Positions 1 to 5,457 of a stretch of DNA of 6,984 nt are shown piece by piece. The stretch is taken from NCBI GenBank assembly GCA_030614035.1, contig JAUWKW010000075.1:1-6984 (forward strand). The letters are read 5' to 3'. Position 1 is the first letter of the stretch, and every line of letters starts with the position of its first letter. The DNA comes from Chromatiales bacterium (lineage in GTDB: Bacteria; Pseudomonadota; Gammaproteobacteria; Steroidobacterales; GCA-2729495). A program made the translations under genes and the position numbers. The notes under the pieces are model-generated. The model saw only the letters and a list, made by a program, of their open reading frames with translations, was not told where the DNA came from and ran no database searches.

Positions 1-637
1 AATAGGCGCGTCCGTAACCGCCGGTCGCCAGAATGACCTTATGGGCACGGAATCGGTGAAGCTTCCCGGTAGCCATGTCCAGGGCCACGACACCCCGACA
101 GGCCCCGTCTTCCATGATCAGGTCGATGGCAAAATACTCGATGAAAAACGTCGCCTCGTGCTTGAGCGATTGCTGGTACAGACTATGCAGCATCGCGTGA
201 CCGGTACGATCAGCAGCTGCACAGGTCCGCTGCGCGATACCCTCGCCAAAGTGCGTTGTCATGCCACCGAAAGGTCGCTGGTATATCGTGCCCTGTTCGG
301 TACGTGAAAACGGTACGCCGTAATGCTCCAACTCAATAACTGCAGCGGCCGCTTCCTTGCACATGTATTCGATTGCGTCCTGGTCCCCAAGCCAATCAGA
401 GCCTTTTACGGTGTCGTACATGTGCCAGCGCCAGTCGTCCTCGCCCATATTGCCGAGCGCCGCACTGATGCCGCCCTGCGCTGCGACCGTATGACTGCGC
501 GTCGGAAATACCTTGCTAATGCACGCGGTCGACAGTCCGGATTCAGCCAAACCAACCGTCGCACGTAGTCCCGCTCCACCGGCACCAACAACAACCACAT
601 CGTAGCTGTGATCATCGAACTCGTAATCGGCGCTCAT
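1..637 (-). CDS. sdhA: Succinate dehydrogenase flavoprotein subunit SdhA (N-terminal 212 codons; runs off the left edge)
   Basis: SdhA oxidises succinate to fumarate at a covalently bound FAD and passes electrons to SdhB, on the cytoplasmic face of complex II. I translated the minus strand from ATG at 637 and the frame stays open to base 1. Visible landmarks: the dinucleotide-binding loop GAGGAGL at residues 18-24; [16 protein letters not shown], in which H49 aligns with the FAD-linking histidine (H45 in E. coli); [16 protein letters not shown]; and [12 protein letters not shown]. The stretch [17 protein letters not shown] near the window edge is typical of the mitochondrial/alphaproteobacterial SdhA type. 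The ATG overlaps the sdhD stop as ATGA, and no Shine-Dalgarno sequence is visible before it, so initiation probably depends on sdhD translation. About two thirds of the protein (roughly 380 residues by family length) lies outside the window. The identification is firm. Confidence 0.98.
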   Translation of the reverse strand, partial: MSADYEFDDHSYDVVVVGAGGAGLRATVGLAESGLSTACISKVFPTRSHTVAAQGGISAALGNMGEDDWRWHMYDTVKGSDWLGDQDAIEYMCKEAAAAVIELEHYGVPFSRTEQGTIYQRPFGGMTTHFGEGIAQRTCAAADRTGHAMLHSLYQQSLKHEATFFIEYFAIDLIMEDGACRGVVALDMATGKLHRFRAHKVILATGGYGRAY

Positions 638-1020
638 GTTGCAAAACCAAATGAGATTGACAGGAGGGCATAGATTGCCGCAACAGCTAAAACGATGTGC
701 AGAAACCTGGAAAAGGTTAGCGTTATAGCCTTCAGCGAGTCGTCATGAACATAATCTTCAACGACCACCTGAATACCGAGCTGCGAATGGTGTAACACGC
801 TGACGGCTAACAAGACCATCAGACTGGAATTCAACGGTTGCGCCAACCAAGACCGAACCGCGCCGTAATCAGCAACCGGCAAGCCCAACACCGAAATCGC
901 AAACCACAGGCCCAGTGGAATCAGAGCAGCGGCCGTTATCCGCTGCGCCCACCAATGCCCCGTCCCGTGTTCCGCCGACCCCAGGCCCAAGACCATGCGA
1001 AGCGATGATCGCAGGTTCAC
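634..1020 (-). CDS. sdhD: Succinate dehydrogenase membrane anchor subunit SdhD, GTG start
   Basis: SdhD is the smaller cytochrome b556 anchor, which with SdhC holds one heme b and the quinone site in the inner membrane. The 128-residue product has the family N-terminus ([24 protein letters not shown]) and three hydrophobic segments at about 27-48, 63-86 and 101-124. H78 and Y90 have the same 12-residue spacing as heme ligand H71 and quinone-site Y83 of E. coli SdhD, within '[13 protein letters not shown]'. I chose GTG at 1020: it gives the full conserved N-terminus, overlaps the sdhC stop as GTGA, and has a GGTAGG stretch upstream. The ATG at 996 would trim conserved residues. An ATG at 1089 would read 69 nt into sdhC in another frame and adds nothing family-like. 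The 3' end overlaps sdhA by 4 nt. Confidence 0.95.
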   Translation of the reverse strand: MNLRSSLRMVLGLGSAEHGTGHWWAQRITAAALIPLGLWFAISVLGLPVADYGAVRSWLAQPLNSSLMVLLAVSVLHHSQLGIQVVVEDYVHDDSLKAITLTFSRFLHIVLAVAAIYALLSISFGFAT

Positions 1021-1406
1021 AGCGCAATACCTACCACAGTCAACCAAAATCCCGCTGTCACCAGCAACGCAACAATCAACACGAACCATCCCGAGAATCT
1101 CGCCACTTGCGGATCGAATCCGTAGCCCGCGTCCCAGACCAGATGCCTGATGCCGTTACCGAAATGATAGAAAAAGCAAAACGTCCATCCCAGCGTCATT
1201 AACAATCCGAACGGGCTGCAGATCAATTCCATCACGCTGTCGTAGATCGATTGATTGGCCGCCACCGCCACCAACCAGCCGACAAAAACGATTGCGCCGA
1301 TAGACAGAAAAACGCCCGTCGTCCTGTGCAGGATCGACATGCTATTGCTGACTTGCCACTTGTAGACACTGAGATGCGGCGACAGCGGCCGATCGTCGTC
1401 AGGCAT
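1017..1406 (-). CDS. sdhC: Succinate dehydrogenase cytochrome b556 subunit SdhC
   Basis: SdhC is the larger membrane anchor of complex II. The 129-residue protein opens with RPLSPHLSVYKWQVSNSMSILHRTTGV, the signature of the mitochondrial/alphaproteobacterial-type SdhC. S24 and R28 in 'SILHR' correspond to the quinone-site Ser27 and Arg31 of E. coli. H81 in 'YHFGNGIRHLVWD' aligns with heme ligand H84, and H88 with H91. Three transmembrane segments lie at about 33-50, 67-85 and 107-128. The ATG at 1406 has a good Shine-Dalgarno (GAGGT at 1420-1416, 9 nt away), which supports the start. It is preceded by a 122-nt leader after the SDHAF4-like gene and overlaps sdhD by 4 nt (GTGA). All key residues are present and I see nothing anomalous. 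Confidence 0.97.
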   Translation of the reverse strand: MPDDDRPLSPHLSVYKWQVSNSMSILHRTTGVFLSIGAIVFVGWLVAVAANQSIYDSVMELICSPFGLLMTLGWTFCFFYHFGNGIRHLVWDAGYGFDPQVARFSGWFVLIVALLVTAGFWLTVVGIAL

Positions 1407-1415
1407 AGCCCAATT

Positions 1416-1420
1416 ACCTC
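1416..1420 (-). promoter_or_regulatory. Ribosome binding site of sdhC
   Basis: GAGGT on the minus strand lies 9 nt upstream of the sdhC ATG. It is the clearest Shine-Dalgarno sequence in the sdh operon. The downstream sdhD and sdhA rely more on 4-nt stop/start overlaps, so ribosome entry at this site may set the level for all the structural genes. Confidence 0.7.
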
Positions 1421-1442
1421 GTTAATGAATCACCTGGCACAC

Positions 1443-1467
1443 CGGGCTCGACACCGTAGTCAGCCCG
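1443..1467. repeat. Inverted repeat in the sdhC leader (6-bp arms, 13-nt loop)
   Basis: The arms CGGGCT (1443-1448) and AGCCCG (1462-1467) are perfect complements separated by 13 nt. The repeat lies in the untranslated stretch between the SDHAF4-like gene and sdhC, next to a second inverted repeat at 1471-1487. In the minus-strand RNA this would be the second hairpin, about 36 nt before the sdhC start. On its own it is a modest structure; its interest comes from the pair. Confidence 0.45.
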
Positions 1468-1470
1468 TTG

Positions 1471-1487
1471 ACCGGGATCGTCCCGGT
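1471..1487. repeat. Perfect inverted repeat in the sdhC leader (7-bp arms, 3-nt loop)
   Basis: ACCGGGA (1471-1477) and TCCCGGT (1481-1487) flank TCG, giving a GC-rich hairpin on either strand. On the plus strand it is followed by TTTT (1487-1490), but no plus-strand gene ends here. In the sdhC direction (minus strand) no U-run follows, so it is not a standard terminator. It could be an mRNA processing or stability element between the assembly-factor gene and sdhCDA, a regulator's operator, or chance. ACCGGG also occurs at 1441-1446, so ACCGGGcTCG and ACCGGGaTCG form a direct repeat with a 30-bp period. Confidence 0.55.
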
Positions 1488-1528
1488 TTTAAGTCCGATC
1501 CAATCGAAAGACGCCGCGATCGACTCAG

Positions 1529-1747
1529 CTAGAAGTCGATACAGCGCCCGTTTTTTTCCCAGTCACCGTAGCGAGTAGGGTCCGGTCCTTTCCGGCCACC
1601 GATCTCCCGTGGCCTGTCCACCAGTGCCGGTGATCGTTTCGCTTTCGCATCAGGAACTCGACCGGACTTGAGTACGTCGGTGGGATTACTTTCGTCAGAT
1701 CGCCTGCCGCCCTTTATTTTTGCGGCTTTGGAATGAGTTATCGGCAT
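1529..1747 (-). CDS. SDHAF4-like succinate dehydrogenase assembly factor (DUF1674 family)
   Basis: The C-terminus, REIGGRKGPDPTRYGDWEKN followed by GRCIDF at the very end, is the hallmark of DUF1674/SDHAF4. In eukaryotes SDHAF4 binds flavinylated SdhA, promotes its assembly with SdhB and limits autoxidation. A similar role in bacteria is inferred from family and position. Only these last 25 or so residues are conserved; the first part is hydrophilic, lysine/arginine-rich and probably disordered. From ATG 1747 the product is 72 residues. The frame is open upstream, so TTG 1786, GTG 1783 or GTG 1771 are possible starts (up to 85 residues). None has a strong Shine-Dalgarno, and the choice of ATG is tentative. 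It lies upstream of sdhC on the same strand and is divergent from ygfZ. The family call is firm; the start is not. Confidence 0.9.
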   Translation of the reverse strand: MPITHSKAAKIKGGRRSDESNPTDVLKSGRVPDAKAKRSPALVDRPREIGGRKGPDPTRYGDWEKNGRCIDF

Positions 1748-1809
1748 GCGCGCAAGTGTGCCAGAATGCACCAGATTTTTCACCAACTCGGAAATGCATA
1801 ACGGTCAGT
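1748..1809. promoter_or_regulatory. Divergent intergenic region between ygfZ and the SDHAF4-sdhCDA operon
   Basis: This 62-bp gap must contain, or lie close to, the ygfZ promoter and, unless transcription starts within ygfZ coding sequence, the promoter of the SDHAF4-like gene. It includes an AT-richer core around 1774-1803. I could not pick a convincing -35/-10 pair or operator on either strand, and part of the region may be coding if the SDHAF4-like gene starts at an upstream GTG or TTG. The call rests on gene orientation only. Confidence 0.4.
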
Positions 1810-2892
1810 ATGAATGCGGTTGAAAACGACAGTCTGTGGTCGGTGGACCTGTCGTATCTTGGCATACTCCGTGTCTCGGGCGGGGATCGGCGAACGTTTC
1901 TGCAGGGGCAGTTGACCCAGGACTTAGATCGCCTATCGCCCGAGAAGTGGATTTTCAGCGGCTGGACGTCACCGAAAGGACGTTTGCTGACCATTGCACA
2001 GTTATTCGACTGGCGAGATTCGATCTGGCTGCTGATGCCGGCTGACTTGATCGACGATGTTGCAAAACGCCTTGCGATTTACATCCTCCGGTCCGATGTA
2101 CAGCTGGAAGGCTGCACTATCGGCATAGCCGGGCTGGGCGGTCCAAACAGCATTACGACTGCACAGTCGCTGGGGATCACTCTGGCGGACGAGCCCGATG
2201 CCAGCGCCTCAACGGAGAATCTTTGCGTGGGCCGCCTGGCCGGCGACCCTACAAGGCTCGTCGCAATCGGTGATTTGCCGCCCTTCCCAACACCGGCACC
2301 CACGAAACGTGACTCCGACGCATGGAGATTGCAGAACATTCGCAGTGGCATACCGGTCATATTCGCCGCGACGTCCGAAGCATTTCTGCCGCAGATGGTC
2401 AATTTGGATCTCTGCGGTGGAGTTAGTTTCGACAAGGGATGTTATACCGGCCAGGAGATAGTCGCGAGAACACAGAATCTGGGCCGGGTAAAGCGGCGAA
2501 TGTTTCGATTCACTCACGCTGCCAAGCTTGAACTGGCGCCGGGACAGACTATTTTTTCTGCGGGGCGTTCGGTCGGCCATGTCGTCGATGGTGCATCGCT
2601 TGATGCTGGAACAGAACTTCTGGCCGTGGTGCCACACATCAGTGACGACGGCAACCTGGCCCTCGATGAAGCGGGAACCGAGCGGCTGAATCCAGAGCCT
2701 ATGCCCTACGATGTCAGCTTGGCGCATATCCTGGTGCGATCCAATCGTCAGTCCTCCCGCTGCGGGCGTAAATGTGGAAACAGCAACACGTCGCGAATTG
2801 ATGGAGAATCCGTCAAAAGCATCACCAGCCTGTCGATTCCAATTCCCAGACCCGCCGTGGGCGGTAAACCGTACTCAAGTGCACGGATATAG
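1810..2892 (+). CDS. ygfZ: Folate-binding protein YgfZ (IBA57/GcvT-like), with an unusual C-terminal extension
   Basis: YgfZ is a GcvT-fold protein that uses a folate to maintain or repair certain iron-sulfur enzymes; its mitochondrial relative is IBA57. Evidence: the N-terminal GcvT-like portion ([20 protein letters not shown], then WTSPKGRLL) and the family signature [12 protein letters not shown] at about 209-220. C211 corresponds to the functionally important C228 of E. coli. The C-terminal barrel ends in PMPYDV at about 297-302, where the family normally stops. The frame continues for a further 58 residues to TAG at 2890-2892, giving 360 residues and running 145 bp antisense into lysS; E. 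coli YgfZ has 326. ATG 1810 was chosen because the conserved sequence starts shortly after it and the upstream frame would cross the divergent gene. No strong Shine-Dalgarno is visible. It is divergent from the sdh operon. Confidence 0.93.
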   Translation: MNAVENDSLWSVDLSYLGILRVSGGDRRTFLQGQLTQDLDRLSPEKWIFSGWTSPKGRLLTIAQLFDWRDSIWLLMPADLIDDVAKRLAIYILRSDVQLEGCTIGIAGLGGPNSITTAQSLGITLADEPDASASTENLCVGRLAGDPTRLVAIGDLPPFPTPAPTKRDSDAWRLQNIRSGIPVIFAATSEAFLPQMVNLDLCGGVSFDKGCYTGQEIVARTQNLGRVKRRMFRFTHAAKLELAPGQTIFSAGRSVGHVVDGASLDAGTELLAVVPHISDDGNLALDEAGTERLNPEPMPYDVSLAHILVRSNRQSSRCGRKCGNSNTSRIDGESVKSITSLSIPIPRPAVGGKPYSSARI

Positions 2893-4247
2893 TCGGTGTC
2901 GTAAGGCATCGCTTCATCATCGCCGGAAGTTTTCTGCTCAGCCTGTTGTCTGAACCGTTCATCCTGGTCCTCCGGATCATTCAATTCAGCGAAGCCGTTT
3001 GCCAGTTCCCGGCCGGCCATGAATAGCTCAAAACGATCGACCAGCCACGGGTCGTCGGAGGACCGCCTGGCAAGCGGTGAAACCTCTGCTGGGTAAGCCG
3101 TAACGAAGGTCGGTTTGTCGAGCTGGCTTTCAACTGTCTTCTCGAATATCTTGATCAGCAATTTCCCGGGACCGGCGTTTTCCGGAACCGGGATATCCAG
3201 ACTCTTGCATGCATCGCGGAGATAATCGAGTTCCCTGAGGCGACCCGTTTCCAGTTCCGGGTTATGTTCCACGATGGCTTCCTCGACCGTGACACGGCGG
3301 AAGGCTCCGTCGAATTTCAGTTCTTGCCCCTGATACACAAGCTCGGCTCTGCCGAAAAGAGATTCGGCAAGGCTGCGCAGAAGATTTTCCAGAAGATCCA
3401 TTAACACCGTCTGATCGGCGTAGGCCAAGTAGAGTTCCAGCATCGTGAACTCTGGATTATGCTGAGTAGAGATTCCTTCGTTACGAAAGCTTCTGTTTAT
3501 TTCATAGACTCTCTCTAATCCACCGACGACAAGTCTTTTGAGATAGAGCTCGGGTGCGACGCGAAGGTAAAGGTCCCGCTCCAAGGCATTGTGGTAAGTG
3601 ACAAACGGCCTTGCCAAAGCGCCTCCAGGAAGAATCTGCATCATTGGTGTTTCGACTTCGAGAAAATCCATGGCATCCAGATAAGCGCGTATAAACTGTA
3701 TGATCTTCGATCGAACCAAAAATACGTCCCTGGAACTTTCATTGACGATGAGATCAACATAACGCTGACGATATTTGGATTCCTGATCACTGAGCCCATG
3801 GAATTTCTCGGGTAACGGCCGCAATGACTTCGTCAGCAGGTGCATTTCGTCTACTCTTACACTGAGTTCCCCGGTCCGCGTTCGGAACAAGCTGCCCCGG
3901 GTCCAAACAATGTCCCCAAGGTCCCAACTCTTAAACCCACTGTAGGCTTCTTTGCCGACTTGGTCGCGTTGAACGAATAATTGAATCTGTCCACTGCGAT
4001 CCTGAATAGTTGCGAAGCTCGCTTTTCCCATGACGCGTTGAGTCATCATGCGGCCGGCTACCAGCACCTCCACTGGTTCCGCTTCGAATGCTGCATCGCT
4101 GTGCTCGTCGTAAACCCGATGCAATTGGCCGGCCAACGCCGTGCGGCGGAACGTATTGGGAAAAGCAAAGCCGTCCGCCCGCAGGGATGCCAGCTTCTTG
4201 CGACGCTCCGCTATAAGCTTATTTTCGGGTCGATTTGACTCAGACAT
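2748..4247 (-). CDS. lysS: Lysyl-tRNA synthetase, class II
   Basis: LysS charges tRNA-Lys with lysine using ATP in the cytoplasm. At 499 residues it is close to the usual length of about 505. An N-terminal OB-fold anticodon-binding domain (about 60-140, '[21 protein letters not shown]') precedes the class II catalytic core. Motif 1 is FLEVETPMM near 195-203, motif 2 is FRNEGIS at 254-260 followed by [11 protein letters not shown], and motif 3 is [12 protein letters not shown] near 466-477 with arginine R473. [15 protein letters not shown] and the [17 protein letters not shown] lysine-pocket segment are intact. ATG 4247 follows prfB by 33 nt, with only a weak GGAACGAG upstream, so co-transcription with prfB is likely, as in E. 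coli. The 3' end overlaps the end of ygfZ on the other strand, and no hairpin/U-run terminator is visible after the TGA. The call is secure. Confidence 0.98.
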   Translation of the reverse strand: MSESNRPENKLIAERRKKLASLRADGFAFPNTFRRTALAGQLHRVYDEHSDAAFEAEPVEVLVAGRMMTQRVMGKASFATIQDRSGQIQLFVQRDQVGKEAYSGFKSWDLGDIVWTRGSLFRTRTGELSVRVDEMHLLTKSLRPLPEKFHGLSDQESKYRQRYVDLIVNESSRDVFLVRSKIIQFIRAYLDAMDFLEVETPMMQILPGGALARPFVTYHNALERDLYLRVAPELYLKRLVVGGLERVYEINRSFRNEGISTQHNPEFTMLELYLAYADQTVLMDLLENLLRSLAESLFGRAELVYQGQELKFDGAFRRVTVEEAIVEHNPELETGRLRELDYLRDACKSLDIPVPENAGPGKLLIKIFEKTVESQLDKPTFVTAYPAEVSPLARRSSDDPWLVDRFELFMAGRELANGFAELNDPEDQDERFRQQAEQKTSGDDEAMPYDTDYIRALEYGLPPTAGLGIGIDRLVMLLTDSPSIRDVLLFPHLRPQRED

Positions 4248-4280
4248 TTAGCTCGTTCCGCTTGGGTATAGCGCCAAGGT

Positions 4281-5376
4281 TCAGACTCCCTGCTTCAAAC
4301 TGGCCTCGATAAACTGGTTCAGGTCACCGTTCAGAATTGCATCCGGATTCCCCGACTCAACGCCGGTCCGGAGATCTTTCACCCTTGATTGATCCAGCAC
4401 ATAGGACCGAATCTGGTTGCCCCAGCCGATATCACTCTTGGATTCCTCCATAGCTTTAACCTCAGTGAGGCGTCGCTGTTGTTCCAGCTCGTATAGCTTT
4501 GCCTTCAGCTGTTTCATCGCCGTGGCTTTATTTTTATGTTGCGAACGGTCATTCTGACATTGCACGACAATCCCGGAAGGCTCGTGAGTAATCCGCACAG
4601 CCGACTCCGTTTTATTCACATGTTGCCCGCCGGCGCCGCTGGCGCGGTACGTGTCGATGCGCATGTCCGCGGGATCCAGATCAACTTCTATATCGTCCTC
4701 AATCTCCGGCGACACGAACACCGCCGCAAAGGAAGTGTGGCGGCGACTGCCCGAGTCAAAAGGAGATTTTCTAACCAACCGGTGCACACCCGTTTCCGTT
4801 CTCAACCACCCGAATGCGTAATCGCCCACGACGTGAATCGTGGCGCTTTTCAAGCCAGCGACTTCCCCCGGCGAAGCCTCGATCATCTCAGCCTTGAAAT
4901 TGTTCGCTTCACACCACTTCAGGTACATGCGCAACAACATTTCCGCCCAATCCTGGGCTTCGGTACCCCCCGAGCCTGCCTGGATATCGACAAACGCGTT
5001 GGCTGCATCGGCATCGCCACCAAACATGCGTTGGAATTCCAGCCGTTCCACTTCCAGGCGTATGTTTTCGATATCGGCAGCGATTTCGTCTGCGGTTGCC
5101 TGATCGTCCTCATCAACCGCCAAAGCCAGTAATTCTGTGGACTCGTTCAGTGTGCGTGCGAGACCCTCCAGCGTTTGTATTACCGACTGCAGTCGCGCTC
5201 GCTCACGGCCCAGTGATCCAGCCCGCTGCTGGTCGTCCCACAAGGCCGGGTCTTCCAGGTCTCGATTAATCTGCTCCAAACGGGACTGCTTACCCGCAAG
5301 GTCAAAGATACCCCCTCAGCGCTTCGCTGCGCTCACGAAGATCATCGAGGCTCAATTTGAGCTGGTTGATTTCCAT
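4281..5376 (-). CDS. prfB: Peptide chain release factor 2 (RF2), made by programmed +1 frameshift
   Basis: RF2 recognises UGA and UAA and triggers peptide release. The reading frame is in two parts. ATG at 5376 gives 24 codons ending ...LRGYL, then an in-frame TGA (5304-5302). After a +1 shift, GAC at 5303 continues for 340 residues to TGA at 4283-4281. The joined protein is 364 residues, against 365 in E. coli. The SPF tripeptide that reads UGA lies at about 204-206 ([16 protein letters not shown]). The catalytic GGQ is at about 249-251 ([18 protein letters not shown]), preceded by Ala at the position that is Thr in E. coli K-12. The N-terminal coiled-coil domain is present. The ATG has no clear Shine-Dalgarno. 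recJ ends 81 nt upstream and lysS starts 33 nt downstream. The split frame is autoregulatory, not a mutation. Confidence 0.98.
5301..5316 (-). promoter_or_regulatory. prfB programmed +1 ribosomal frameshift signal
   Basis: The minus strand reads AGGGGGTATCTTTGAC. It contains an internal Shine-Dalgarno-like AGGGGG (5316-5311), a 3-nt spacer TAT, the slippery CTT (5307-5305), the UGA stop (5304-5302) and the following C. This is the same arrangement and sequence as in E. coli prfB. Low RF2 slows termination at this poor-context UGAC and favours slippage of the P-site tRNA from CUU to UUU, so RF2 controls its own synthesis. The upstream frame starts at ATG 5376 and the stop is codon 25. Confidence 0.97.
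5318..5333 (-). other. Small hairpin immediately upstream of the frameshift signal
   Basis: In the mRNA sense, AGCGC (5333-5329) and GCGCT (5322-5318) can pair around the 6-nt loop AGCGAA. The stem ends one base before the AGGGGG element. The same bases encode RSEA within the RF2 N-terminus. The hairpin is short and may be chance; whether it affects pausing or the internal Shine-Dalgarno interaction is unknown. Confidence 0.35.
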
Positions 5377-5457
5377 TGTCGCTGTCGCATTCCGTGACTG
5401 GATGACGTAGCACCCCGCGCATCAGCGACGGAGTACTTGCCCGGAGACCGCGTTATG

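Noticed and set aside
1471..1490. A rho-independent terminator on the plus strand (hairpin followed by TTTT)
   Set aside because: There is no plus-strand gene upstream, the T-run is only four bases long, and the minus strand has no U-run after the stem. It is kept only as an inverted repeat.
2209..2727. A 172-codon minus-strand open frame opposite ygfZ
   Set aside because: It is antisense to the recognised YgfZ coding sequence, including the KGCYTGQE motif, and its translation has no family-like features.
2711..2953. An 80-codon plus-strand frame downstream of ygfZ as a separate gene or frameshifted ygfZ tail
   Set aside because: It is antisense to lysS and lacks any resemblance to the YgfZ C-terminus, which is already complete in the main frame at about 2715.
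4536..5132. A 198-codon plus-strand open frame opposite prfB
   Set aside because: It is antisense to strongly conserved RF2 sequence, has no recognisable domain, and is the expected shadow of a GC-rich coding strand.
5279..5304. An apparently broken prfB: in-frame TGA at codon 25, or RF2 beginning at an internal Met at 5279
   Set aside because: The bases around the stop match the conserved RF2 autoregulatory frameshift signal, and the joined frames give a full-length RF2 of 364 residues with SPF and GGQ intact.
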